DNA from: Locusta migratoria
Taxonomy: Eukaryota; Arthropoda; Insecta; Orthoptera; Acrididae
DNA: 64,000 nucleotides
Direction: 5' to 3'
Assembly (NCBI GenBank): GCA_026315105.1
Contig: CM048746.1
Span: 148,348,730 to 148,412,729 of the forward strand
Below the pieces are notes generated by a model. That model made no database searches. It was not told the DNA's origin and saw nothing but the letters and a program-made list of their open reading frames with translations. Each line of letters begins with the position of its first letter. Position 1 is the first letter of the stretch. This document shows, piece after piece, positions 46,194-56,899 of the stretch. The translations under genes were made by a program, and so were the position numbers.

Positions 46194-46384
46194 CGAGCCG
46201 CGGTCGAGTGGCGAAACATTCTAAGTGTGTTTCTGAGGAGCACGCGGTTGCTCGCTGTCCCAGTTTCACGTCCTCCTTCGAGCATGGGTGTATCTGTTTG
46301 TCCTTAGCATAAGTTGGTTTAAGTAGTTTGAAAGTCTAGAGACTCCTAACTGCAATAGTTAAATACCTTAGATTTACAAACGTA
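46194..46384 (+). repeat. Degenerate SINE family B relative
   Basis: The head is decayed (GAGCCGCGGTCGAGTGGCG). GGAGCACGCGGTTGCTCGCT and TCGAGCATGGGTGTATCTGT and the TTTAAGTAGTTTGAAAGTCT tail follow the family B order. Confidence 0.7.
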
Positions 46385-46389
46385 CCAAG

Positions 46390-46964
46390 AATTTTACTTG
46401 CAACGAGGCGCGCGGTTTCACGCGACAAAGTTGGTATTCGTGCGTAAACGCACGGTTTGGTGCTCCAAGGTGTTCAACTGACAGGGTGCTAAGAGTCGTC
46501 CTGCTTATATAGAGCCCATAGAGGGCGTCACAGCTTGTCAAATGCTGCCAACTATGAAGATATCTCTGAGCAGCGTCCGTCATCTCTCTCGATTACAGGT
46601 AATCGATTGTCACATCGTTGGTGCGATGTCGACTGCCGTATCTTATCTAACTTTAAACCTTCGTCTTTATATTGAAATTATTGTGGTGCTTCTGGAACTC
46701 TATAGCTTCTCTCCACATAATTATCATAATGCGTGTTCCTGGCTAACATGCTCGTTTGGTTACATTTTATTTCGTGACCACAACCTATGTGATTACAACC
46801 GGCTCTTCTCGAAATGTTTTGATATGTCATTGCTTTCCTTCATTTAGAAATTTTTCTTTTCCATGTATTTTCAGGAGTTCTGGATATTCATGGTAATATG
46901 AAGTACGACGAATATTGTGCCTTAAATCAATGAACCAAACATTCACGTGTATTTCTTAACGGCA
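46390..46964. other. No recognisable feature
   Basis: No supported gene or repeat. Confidence 0.5.
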
Positions 46965-47285
<321 letters not shown>

Positions 47286-47310
47286 AAATAAAATAAAAAA
47301 ACTGTGGATA

Positions 47311-48116
47311 GTTCTCTAACATTAATGTAGATGTACTAAGAACTACGGTTACCTTAGTGTCCTTCGAAATAGTCATCTTCCATTAACTACACACAGCTGA
47401 GCACTGCGGTACTTGTCCTGGAAACTTTGCAGGAGGTCTTCTTTTGGGATGGTGGTCGAAGTTTCGTCACGTTTCGTTGGATGTCAGAAATTGCACCGGT
47501 CGCTGTGGCCGAGGGGACTGAGGCGCTCCAGTCACGGTCTGCACGGCCACTATGGTCGGGGGTTCGAATCCCCCCCCTCGGGCGTGGATATTTGTGCCGT
47601 CCTTATTATTAGCTAGTGTGTAAGTAGTTTGTAAGTTTAGGGACTGATAACCCCGTAGTTAAGTCCCATAAGCTATACAAACAATTTTTTTTTTCAGAAA
47701 TATCATCAAATCTCTTACCTTTGAGTTCAAGGAAATGAAAGAAGTCTGGAGGATTGAAATCCGGTGAGTATGGTGGATAATGAAGTTGCACCACCCCATT
47801 TTTTGCTAGGAACTGTTTGACGATATTGACTGTGTGTAGTCGAGCGGTATCATGAAACTTAAGCATCGACCATACTCGCAGGATCTCAATCCTCCAGACG
47901 TCTTCCAATTTCCTAGACGCACACCCGATTTGAAAGGTAATATAGTTGACGATTTACCTGACATCCAACGAAACGTGGCGAGGCTTTTGAACACTATTCA
48001 GAAGGAAGACTTCGTGCAGAGTTTCAAGGGCAACTGTCACAGAGCTCATCATTATTATTTCGAAGGGCAGTAAAGTAACTGTAGTTCACAGTTCATCTAC
48101 GTTAATGTTACAGAAC
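47311..48116. mobile_element. Palindromic mariner: two inverted transposase 3' halves
   Basis: Both ends are the same mariner end: GTTCTCTAACATTAATGTAG at the left and its complement (TTAATGTTACAGAAC) at the right, each next to TA (47309-47310, 48117-48118). The left arm carries the C-terminal half on the minus strand (FHDTARLHTVNIVKQF, then PPYSPDFNPPDFFHF, a proper D-34-D spacing). The right arm carries a paralogous half on the + strand (HRPYSQDLNPPDVFQF, then NVARLLNTIQKEDFV and YYFEGQ). The arms meet near 47850. Without the SINE it is about 600 bp. Confidence 0.82.
47492..47693 (+). repeat. SINE family A inserted in left mariner arm
   Basis: Target duplication TCAGAAAT at 47484-47491 and 47694-47701. 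The transposase codons on either side rejoin (DDIS|DIQRNV) when the SINE is skipped. The B-box flank has an extra C (seven Cs). Confidence 0.95.
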
Positions 48117-48134
48117 TATGTACCCAACTCCATT

Positions 48135-48948
48135 GTCAGAAGTTGTGAGTTCACGTGTGGAGCAGAAAGTTGGTGATAGAAATTTCGAAACAGGCCTCGC
48201 CACAACGAATATTGCTTTTCTTTTAATGGTCTCCACATTACCTCGTGCATAATTTCCGTGACATAATACCAAACGAGCTGCTCTCCTCAGACCTGTTTCA
48301 GTATCCTCCGTCTGTGTAACCTGATGATAAACCTACAATGCGCAAAAATACTGCAAACTAGGAGGGACATGAGTTTGTGTTGGCAGTGTCTTTAACAGAA
48401 GTGTTACATCCTCTGACTGTTCTGCAAATAAAAAGTAGATCATAATGTTCCGACAAAGCATTGGTTCCAATACTCTGCTGAAGAGCGACGTCAATAATAT
48501 AGGCCTGTAATTTTGAGGATCACCCCAATTGCATTTCTTGAATATTGGAGTAGCATATGCAACTATACAACCTTTGGGTATGCATCTTTCTGTGAGCTAG
48601 CAGTTGTGTATAATAGCTAAGAATGGAGCCACTGCATCATCAAACTCTTCTGATAGACCCGAAGATTTGCTTACAACTTCCGGCATATCTATGTCTAAAT
48701 TACACATGACAGCAACTGATCTTGTTTCGGATATATATTTTTTCATTGTCTTTTTAGTGAATCAATTTCGTAAATCTGCGTTTAGTAAATCTGCTTTCGG
48801 ATCTGGAATATTTACATTGTCTTTTTAGTGAAGCAATTTCAGATATCTGCGTTTAGTAACTCTGCTTTAGTAGAACTGTCATCGGTAGCATCACTACTGC
48901 TATCCCATAGTGAAGTTATTGTTTGTGTTTTGCCGTCAGTGTGCTTTA
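48135..48948 (-). pseudogene. Jockey/CR1-like LINE, segment 2
   Basis: Continues the copy begun at 46965, through RT blocks homologous to 54480-56260 (AATACTCTGCTGAAGAGCGAC, TATAGGCCTGTAATTTTGAGG, AATATTGGAGTAGCATATG). Contains an internal short duplication (TTTTTAGTGAA(T/G)CAATTTCG at about 48751 and 48822). Interrupted at 48949 by a mariner. Confidence 0.75.
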
Positions 48949-48950
48949 TA

Positions 48951-50235
48951 CGAGGGTCATCCACAAAGGAAGTTCCGTTTGCATTTCTATGCGCGGCTGC
49001 GCTACGATCTTAGTTCCGAGCATGCGCGGCAGTGCGGCAGTTACTGTGACTCAAGGAGAAGATGTGGAAGCGATTTTCGGATCGCTGCTGCCAAATGTGC
49101 TCTGTAGTGCTTCTTTATAATATCAGTCGTAATTGAAAATGCCGCCACTTGTGAAACAAGAGTTGTGATTTGTTTTCTAAACGTAAAGAAAGTTAAACCA
49201 AATGAAATTCATTGGCAAATCTGCGAGGTTTAGGGACAAAATGGTAAGAGTGATTCAATGGTTAGAAGATGGATCATTGAAGGGTAAAGTAAAGTGAACG
49301 ATTAAGAACGAAGTAAACGCCCGTCCGTAGTTACTAACGAACTGGTTCACACAACTGAAGAGTAGATGAAGCACAACCGTAAGTCTACACTTAGTGCCCT
49401 TGCTATGGAAGTTCCGCAAATCTCACGATCACTAATTCATGAAATTGTTACTGAGAAACTGAAATTTCAAAAAGTATGCTCACGTTGGCTACCCTAAATT
49501 GAAATAACGTTTGGGCTGTGCATTCACTTTTTGACACGCTACAAAGAAGGAGGCGAAGCATTTCTTTCTCGGATAGCAACGGGGTGTGAAACTTGTGTAA
49601 CGTGCGACACCCCCGAAACAAAACGGTAATCAATGGAATGGAGGAACACTTCATTCCCAACGAAGTTTAAGCCTAAGCACATCTCGATACCTCGAAATGT
49701 TATGTGGACCCTCTTTTGGGACAGAAAGTGTAATTTGCTGATTGATTTCTTACAACGAGGCCAAACAATCAATGCACATGGTTACTGTGATACCATTAAG
49801 AAATTTTGCAGCGCAATACAGAAAATGTGCCGAGGATTACTGTCAAAAGGTGGTGTTCTTTTCCGCACGGAGAATGTGACCAAACAACTCTTACGGGAAT
49901 TTCAGTGTTTGATCATCCTCCGTACAGCCCATACCTCGCTCTTAGCTACTTTCGTCTATTCTTACACCTAAATCTGTCCTTGGTGGTCAACACTCTAACG
50001 ATGATGAAAAGCGGAAAGAACTTGTTACCACATGGTTTAATATGAAGGCAACAACTTTCTATGAAGAAGGCATACAAAAACTTGTGCCACGCAATGACAA
50101 GAACCTACAAAATTTCGGAAGCTGTGTAAGAACGTAGTTTCACAGTTGTAGGTTTTTGTACAATAATTTTTTTTCTATATCTGTAAACGTTTGTTTTATA
50201 TAATCAAACAGAACTTACTTTGAGGACATACCTTG
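48951..50235 (+). mobile_element. Mariner element, complete ends, dead transposase
   Basis: 1285 bp between TA dinucleotides (48949-48950, 50236-50237). TIRs: CGAGGGTCATCCACAAAGGA at the left, the complement of CAAGGTATGTCCTCAAAGTA at the right. The transposase on the + strand is recognisable throughout in shifting frames (KHNRKSTLSALAMEVPQISR, HEIVTEKLKFQKVCSRW, LFWDRKCNLLIDFLQRGQTI, FDHPPYSPYLALSYFRLF, EGIQKLVPR). The third catalytic Asp (usual APSD) reads ALSY, an Asp-to-Tyr change, and many stops occur. Confidence 0.9.
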
Positions 50236-50237
50236 TA

Positions 50238-50455
50238 CATGACGAGAATTTCTATTTATTCTAACGAATGTGGAGACAGGGTTTTGTTGTGAAAACTGTA
50301 ACAAGCCTCTGGTATTTGAATTAGAGCTAAATTTCTAGTTTCTGTTAAAGATTGCCAGTCTTGGGAATCCTGTGTGTATTTAAATTTGACATGCTTTTGT
50401 CTTTGCTTTCTGCAACGGTTTCCTCACGGTTTTTGTTTACCGCGGGGTAGTGCTC
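50238..50455 (-). pseudogene. Jockey/CR1-like LINE, segment 3
   Basis: After the mariner the LINE continues (CGAGAATTTCTATTTATTCT, GCTAAATTTCTAGTTTCTG, GATTGCCAGTCTTGGG on the + strand). This is the complement of the NDWKS..ETRNLA segment also found inside the 0.78-kb direct repeats. Confidence 0.7.
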
Positions 50456-50459
50456 AGCT

Positions 50460-51440
50460 CACTCGTTTGTGGGGCTATCTTTATATAGTTCTGGCTGCAG
50501 AGTGAAATATAGGCACAAACACCTTGTGCACTCTGCAGCCAAAACTACACATTGCAAACTAATAGTGTTTGTATATGGTAATAGGTGTGAGTCTCCTATT
50601 GTGCACTATGATGGTAGTGGGTTGATAATGATAAGGTGGTGGAAGAGACAGGAGTTGAAAATTACCGACTTAAATAAAATTCTACGTGTGGGTGTCAATA
50701 TTTTGCTCTTCAGCAAAAACTACATAATAGAAACGATTTCTCTGTGTTCTTGTGTACAAAGTCTCCTTTTGTACACCTTAGCAGTTACTAGTCGATAGCT
50801 CTAAGAGGGTTGAAGTCGTCAGCATATATACAATTCGGACTGAAGTCCAGCGATGACTTTTCACACTATAATAGCAATGAGGTTGTATACAGAGAAACGA
50901 GATGCACTTTCTTCAGTTGTTTTTCTGCAACGAATAAAGAAAAATTTGTGCATATTGCAGTTTGAAAAGTAAAACTACCAAGAAAGATGCCAAAGCGTAA
51001 GAAAGAAATTTCGCGTTCTCGATCCGTTTCTGAAAGACAGAAAACGGCGCTGAAAAGTGAATCTACAGACGATAGAAACTTGAAATGTGTAGATGTTTAT
51101 CTGTACTTATCAGCGATTTTTCGATATTCCCATTTCTAAGGGGGTGAAATAGTGGATGAACGGTTGTTTTCAGGAAATATGTTATTATTCAGGCAATTTT
51201 GAAGCAAGAAATACAAAACTGCGGATTTAGATTTTTGATTGTAATCTTAAAACCCCGTGTTTGGATATTTTTGAAAAAAATTAACCATTAAGTGGGTGAA
51301 ATAAGGGAAAATGTTTTAAGAGTGCTCCTAAGACTATTTTCATGATAGAAAAGAGAAAATTTAGATTTTAAACCATGGTTAGAAAAAAAATGTGTTTCGG
51401 GATGTTTTTTATTCTGCCATCAACGGTGCAATAGGGAGTG
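50460..51440 (+). repeat. Helitron-like relic related to 23.5 and 25.7 kb
   Basis: 50560-50930 matches 23500-23880. 51090-51430 matches the ~149-bp monomers (CGATTTTTCGATATTCCC, AAGGGGGTGAAATAG, GGCAATTTTGAAGCAAGAA). At 50988 an ATG opens a basic peptide (MPKRKKEISRSRSVSERQKT) of the type sometimes seen at the start of Helitron proteins; this last point is speculative. Confidence 0.5.
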
Positions 51441-51479
51441 ACAAGTTGTATCAAAATACTTGATAGACTTACTTATTTC

Positions 51480-51690
51480 CTGTATTTCCTAAGTGGAGCA
51501 TACGGCATCAACGAACGTCCGCCACCGGGTTCTGTTCTGCGCCAGTGTCTTGATCTCAGTCCAGGTCTTTCCTCCTTTCTCAGTCCATTCTGCTACTACA
51601 CTCCTTCTCCATGTATTCCTTGGTCTGCCTCTTCTCCTGCTGCCTTGTGGATTCCATTCTAGGGCTTCTTTTGTCACGTAGTCTTGATTA
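51480..51690 (-). pseudogene. RTE-like LINE, extreme C-terminus
   Basis: Minus strand 62-codon frame: TKEALEWNPQGSRRRGRPRN, TWRRSVVAEW, GKTWTEIKTLAQNRTRWRTF, VDAVCST. This is the conserved C-terminal signature of RTE-type LINEs. It lies inside the Helitron-like relic, splitting it from its likely end near 51750 (ATGCAGGCCATCCAGTCTAC). Confidence 0.85.
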
Positions 51691-52019
51691 GGAAAGCATA
51701 TTTAAAGCAAAATTTATGAAAATTTATATTTAGAAGTAGAAAAAACTAATGCAGGCCATCCAGTCTACGCGTGCGAATCAACGGGAATTAAGTTTGGTAA
51801 AAATCTTCAGTTGCAGTTGACATTATTTCTTTGAAGGTGAGACACACCTGATCTGCACTGAAACGGTTCGTACAATTCCAACTGTACATACGATACTGGA
51901 GAAATACGCTGCCACGGCGCCTTTCAGAGGACAGAGCGAAGCAATCTGGGCGGGACTGAATTATTCTCGGGCTTCGGTGAGGCGTTAAACAGACGTGTGT
52001 GCGCGTCACTCTGGGTCGC

Positions 52020-52260
52020 TCGGCCCGGCCCGGGAAATGGAATTCTCGATAAGCTGGTGGCTGGTGCTGTAATTAGACCGATGTCGAGCCGGCGCCGCGT
52101 TAAGCACCGGAGAGGCGCCTTGCCCGCCTGCTTGCGCGCATCTCATCTCTCCGCCCGCGAGTGCGAAATGGAATGAGCCGCGACCAAGCCCGCGCTTTCA
52201 CCCAGGCGGGCTGTAGGTGGCAGAGCACTTGTATTCCTGGTGAGCCGGGGATTACGTTCC
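52020..52260. other. CpG-rich unassigned segment
   Basis: Strikingly GC- and CpG-rich compared with the flanks (GCCGGCGCCGCG, GGCGCCTTGCCCGCC, CCGCCCGCGAG). No open frame with a known motif. Could be a conserved regulatory island, an exon I fail to recognise, or a repeat. Confidence 0.4.
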
Positions 52261-52360
52261 GCAGTTTACTCGTGTTCTCAGATTGCAGCACGTATTACTG
52301 GATTTAATGCGTCACTGAAACACGCGTTTTACACATGGAATAACTTTGCCATTAACTTAA

Positions 52361-53324
52361 CCCTAGAACGGTCGGGCTGGTTCTGTGAGACCCACTAATT
52401 TCAATGAATTTATATACTTATAGTCGCTGATCTGACTCGAGCGCTCTGCTACCTTCCTGAAACATCCAAGAGAAAGCGTTAACATCATGAATAAGGTTTT
52501 AAATTGTTTAGACAATATTCGGCAGTTCTCCAAAAATCTGGAGGGTCTGTCAGACCCAGTCCGACCGTTTACGTTATTGATTTCTACCAGTGCGGGTCTA
52601 TTTTCATTTGGTGTATCTTCCAGTTTCAAATTACTTTGTGAACTATTTCTGATGTCAATAATTTAAAATTTAAAATTTCAAGAGAAAATGTTTCATACTG
52701 TGAAATTTGCAACATTTAATACGATGATGATAATGAAATTGACGATTCTGACGCGGATCCAGACTTTGAAATAAACAGTGATCATGATAGCAATAGTGAA
52801 ATAAGTGGGGATGAAGGGGAAGATGCTATAAGTGAAAGGACAGCAAAACTAAATACTTCTGCAAAATTTGCAAAATGTAGTTGTGCTTGGTGCATGCAGA
52901 AATGGTTTGTGTCGTCTGTTACGAAAAGTGATGATTTTAGAGGACGATATCACACAAACTATTCATTATATGCATCATTTCGATTTATATAACAAAAATT
53001 CAACAAGTCTGCTTCTCAGTTCTACAAATTATTCCCATTTATATTCCTATTTCAATCCAATTTACTTGTACTTCCACTGTGGTTACATTTATTACTACTA
53101 AGAAGTATATTTTATAATTTTTTATTTTATTTTACAGCAATTGTGAAATTCAGAACGTTCAAAATAATGTCCCTACAGCATTTGGTAGAACCTAAACAAT
53201 ATAAAAACTCGTCATTTGATGTAAACACGCTGTTTTGGCACTTGTCATAAGCGTTTTAATTTTTGGGTCCCACAGACCCAGCCCGACTGTTCCTGAAACT
53301 ATTTTTCGGCCGACCGTTCTAGGG
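52361..53324. mobile_element. piggyBac-like element (non-autonomous)
   Basis: 964 bp between TTAA sites (52357-52360, 53325-53328). TIRs begin CCCTAGAACGGTCGG, the CCCTAGAA start of piggyBac ends. Subterminal inverted motifs (TCTGTGAGACCCAC, GTCTGTCAGACCCAGTCCGA, CCCACAGACCCAGCCCGACT) recur near both ends. Inside, an acidic + strand peptide remains (DDDNEIDDSDADPDFEINSD near 52720-52780). No catalytic domain. Confidence 0.85.
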
Positions 53325-53528
53325 TTAATGCATGAGAGAGACAACGTTGGTGGCGCAAGCCATCATAGGGCGCGTGGTACAACTGTTACCTATTTTCTTC
53401 CGTTTTCGACGACCGTTTAGAGAGACGACAAACAAGTGTCTTTTAAGGGGTACCAAGATGAAAGAAGGAATACAAAATAACGGAAGACATTTCTTCTCTA
53501 CTGGGCCCGCAGCATATACAAGGTCAAA

Positions 53529-54250
53529 ATATGACATTAACGTACTATAGAAAACTAAGTTTGCTGCTAATAATATTTATTCAGCTTGCGAAAATTGACT
53601 CCACAACAAACTTGTTTCGGCTTTTGCCATTTTCAAGTGGTCCTGGTGATGTATAATAAAATAATTACCTACGTTTGCAATATAAAATGTTGTATAAAAA
53701 ATTAAAAAAAAATTTCATTACCAATTCACTTACGTTTACGTTGGACTGACGTCCATAAAGCACATTGGAGTTAGTGTCTTTTTGTGACAAGATGGTAAGG
53801 TCACGTTTCATCTCATTACTTTTTATATTTCACAGATATAGACACTGTTTACTCTGTTGATACTTTATGTTTACTCACGATTACACCCTCTGACCGGGAC
53901 AGATATATTTTACTGTAAATATACAGCATCAACAAAGTAAACAGTGTCTATATCTGTCAAATATAAAAAGTAATGAGATAAAACGTGACCTTACCATCTT
54001 GTTACAAAAAGACACTAACTCCAATGTGCTTTATGGACGTCAGTACAACGTAAACGTAAGTGAATTTGTAATGACATATTTTTTTATACAAAATTGTATA
54101 TTGTAAACGTAGGTAAATATTTTATTATACATCACCAGGTCCATTTGAAAATGGCAAAAGCCGAAACAAGCTTGTAGTGGAGTCAATTTGCACAACATGA
54201 ATAAATATTATTAGCAGCAAACTTGGTTTTCTATAGTACGATGTCATAGG
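53529..54250. repeat. 0.72-kb near-perfect palindrome
   Basis: Arms 53529-53885 and about 53925-54250 are reverse complements (TTTGCTGCTAATAATATTTATTC, AAGCACATTGGAGTTAGTG, AAGGTCACGTTT, GATATAGACACTGTTTAC), with a spacer of roughly 40-50 bp around 53890-53930. Each arm end contains (on its outward strand) TTGAAAATGGCAAAAGCCG then AAAC, resembling the Penelope-type 3' ends at 32.6 kb. Confidence 0.92.
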
Positions 54251-54264
54251 AAGACATTTCATTT

Positions 54265-55207
54265 ACATCTAGATATATACTCTGCGAATCACATTTAAGT
54301 GCCTAGCAGAAGATTCAAAACCTTTCTCAACCGTTCCATTCTCTAATATCGCGCGGGAAGAAAGAACACCTAAATCGTTCCGTTTTCGATCTGTATTCTC
54401 TTATTTTATATGAATGATAACGTCTCCCTACGTAGGTGGGTGCCAACAAAATATTTTCACATTCAGAAGTAAAAGTAGGTGATTGAAATTTCGCAAATAG
54501 ATCTCACGGCAGTGAATGACGACGTTCTTTTAATGGTTTCCACCTCAAATCGTGCAACATTTCCGTGACGCTTTTCCCTCTATAAGGCGATAAAACAAAA
54601 CGAGCTGCCCTTGTTTAAACCTTCTCAATGTCCTCTGTCAGTCCCTCCTGCTGAGCCTTCCACACTGGGCAACAGTGCTCCAGGAGAGGACGCACAAGTG
54701 TTTGGTGGAGCTGTTGCATCTTCGATGCGGTCTGCCAATGAAACGTAACGTTTGGCCTTCATCACAATATTTTCTGTGTGTTCTCTCCAGTCTAAGTTGT
54801 TCGTAACTGTAACTCCTAGGTATTTGGTACAATTTACGACTTTAAGGATTGACTGATTTATCATTTAATTAAAGGTCAGCGGATATCTTTTAGTGATCAT
54901 GTGTATTACTTCACACTTTTAATTATTTAGGGTTAATTGCCAATTTTAGCACCATGTAGATATTTTGTCTAAATCGCTTTTCTGTTGCATTTGATCCTCT
55001 GTTGGCTTCACTAACCGAAAACGACAGCATCATCCGCGAACAGTCTAAAGGAGCTATTCAGATTTTCACCTAAGCCGTTTATAAACACAAGGAAGAGTAG
55101 GGGACCTATAAAGCTTCCCTGGGGAACGCCAGATATCACTTCTGTTTTAGTCGATGACTTACCGTCAGTTACTACGAATTGTGTCCTATGAAAGGAAATC
55201 GAGAATC
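54265..55207 (-). pseudogene. Jockey/CR1-like LINE, segment 1 (3' UTR and RT C-terminus)
   Basis: 3' end at the left. The minus-strand frame 54625-54864 reads VVNCTKYLGVTVTNNLDW, REHTENIVMKAKRYVSLADR and decays. Sequence to 55207 continues the RT domain (complement of GGTATTTGGTACAATTTAC onward). Confidence 0.82.
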
Positions 55208-55210
55208 CAA

Positions 55211-55408
55211 GCCGGCCGCGGTGGCCGAGGGGACTGAGGCGCTTCAGTAACGGTCTGCACAGCCACTACGGTCGGGGGTTCGAATCCCCCCTCGGGCATG
55301 GATATTTGTGCAGTCCTTAGTCTTAGCTAGTTCATAAGTAGTTTGTAAGCTTAGGGACTGATGACCCCGTAGTTAAGTCCCATAAGTTCTACAAACATTT
55401 GAACATTT
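55211..55408 (+). repeat. SINE family A splitting the LINE
   Basis: Complete copy. Flanks ATCGAGAATC and ATCGTGAATC are a probable imperfect target duplication. The LINE resumes directly on the other side. The tail stem runs 55350-55387, with C-G replacing the usual T-G pair at its outer end. Confidence 0.93.
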
Positions 55409-55586
55409 TGCATCGTGAATCTTACAATTTGGGCGATATTCCGTAAGCAAGCAATTACATTAGAAGCTGCTTGTGACGTACAGTGTCAAAAGCCTTCCTG
55501 AAATTCAGAAATATGGAATCGATGTGAGATCCCTTGTCGATGGCACTTATCACTTCATGTGAATAAACGGCAAGCTGTATTTCGCA
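55409..55586 (-). pseudogene. Jockey/CR1-like LINE, segment 2
   Basis: RT palm region in complement (CAAAAGCCTTCCTGAAATTC is the complement of the DFxKAFD-type motif). Confidence 0.75.
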
Positions 55587-55813
55587 GCCGCGGTGGAGTA
55601 GCCAAGCGGTCTAAAGCGTCTCGCTGCGGAGAGCGCGGTTGCTCGCCGTGGAGGTCCGAGTCCTCCCTGGGGCATGGCTGTGTGTGTTTGTCCTTAGGGT
55701 AGTTTACCTAGATTTAAGTAGTTTGTAAGCTACGGACTGATGACCACGCAGTTTGGTCCGATAGAATTACAAACATTTTTTTTTATTTTTTTTTTTATCT
55801 TTATTTTTTTTTT
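55587..55813 (+). repeat. SINE family B splitting the LINE
   Basis: Complete head (GCCGCGGTGGAGTAGCCAAG), B box (GAGGTCCGAGTCCTCC) and tail, with a long T-rich 3' end. Target duplication TTTCGCA at 55580-55586 and 55814-55820. The LINE reads TGTATTTCGCA|AGACCGGTAC across it. Confidence 0.93.
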
Positions 55814-55820
55814 TTTCGCA

Positions 55821-56260
55821 AGACCGGTACTTTCTGAATCCGTGTTTACTATTGGTTAATAGGTCGTTCTCCTCGAGGTTGTTCATAATGTTCGAACAAA
55901 GTATATGTTCCAAAAGCCTGTTGCAAATCGACGTCAATGAGATGGGACTGTAATTTTGGGGGTCACTCTTATTGCCTTCCTTAAATATTGGAGTGACCTG
56001 GGCAACTTTCCAGTATTTGCGTACGGATCTTTCGCTGAGTGATCGGTGTATATGATAGCTAAGCATGGAGCTATTGCATCAGCACACGCTGAGAGGAATC
56101 TATTTGGTATACAATCTGGCATTGTAGATTTGTCTTTGTTTAGTGCCTTAAGTTGTTTTACTACTCCAGGAACATCTCATTTTTTCGCATGCTGGTAGCT
56201 GTTCTTCGTTCGAGTTCTGAAGTGTTTACTTCGTCTTTTTTGGTGAAAGAATTTCGGAAA
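55821..56260 (-). pseudogene. Jockey/CR1-like LINE, segment 3 (RT fingers)
   Basis: Minus strand: SERSVRKYWKVAQVTPIFKE, GNKSDPQNYSPISLTSICNR, LLEHILCSNI, NDLLTNSKHGFRKYRSCE. These are the N-terminal RT motifs (WK.A.V.PIFK.G....NYRPISL, H.FR...SC). Upstream: MPDCIPNRFL. Confidence 0.85.
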
Positions 56261-56456
56261 GCCGGCCGCGGTGGCCGAACGGTCTGCGGCGTGTCGGTAA
56301 CGGTCTGCACGACCGCTACATTCGAATCCCCCCTCGGGCATGGATGTTTGTGTCGTCTTTAGTGTAATCTTCTTCATAAGTAGTTTGTAGGTTTAGGAAC
56401 TGATGACCCATAGTTAAGTCCCATAAGCTCTACAAACATTTGAACATTTGATTTTG
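56261..56456 (+). repeat. SINE family A splitting the LINE
   Basis: Head and tail present; a short deletion removes part of the segment before the B box. Flanks AATTTCGGAAA (56250-56260) and AATATCAGAAA (56457-56467) are a diverged target duplication. Confidence 0.9.
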
Positions 56457-56540
56457 AATATCAGAAAGCTGTGTGTTAGCGGATTATGCTTTAGTGGTAT
56501 TGTCATCGGTTGTGGTGGAGCTCGTGTAGTACACATTTGT
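56457..56540 (-). pseudogene. Jockey/CR1-like LINE, segment 4
   Basis: Short continuation (AGAAAGCTGTGTGTTAGCGG, CTTTAGTGGTATTGTCATCG) equivalent to 48850-48900. Confidence 0.65.
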
Positions 56541-56635
56541 GCTGCCAGGTGTGAGGCGCGTATAGCGCGTCGCATTACTAGAGAGCCCATCTAGTATAGG
56601 GAGAGAGTAGCCATGAGTGATGCCGCTGCTGATTG

Positions 56636-56780
56636 TGCAAATGTTTGTAAATCTATGGGACTTAACTACTCTGGTTATCAGTCCCTAGTCGTACAAACTG
56701 CTTTAACTTATGCTATGCGAAGGACAACAAATACACCAATGCCCGACGGAGGACTCGCACCTCCAACGGCGAGCAGCGTG
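56636..56780 (-). repeat. SINE relic, head truncated
   Basis: Tail (GCAAATGTTTGTAAATCTATGG, GGACTTAACTACTCTGG) to B box (GGAGGACTCGCACCTCCAACG); the tRNA 5' half is lost or unrecognisable. Confidence 0.75.
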
Positions 56781-56899
56781 TTGTCGACCTCGCTTGGTCG
56801 TTCGTCTGTACTGATTCTTTTTGCCAGCGCTGAGTTGTAGGAAGCCTAGTTTAAGTAGACACCGTGCAGTTGTTAATTTCTGCTTTCTACTAGGTGAAA

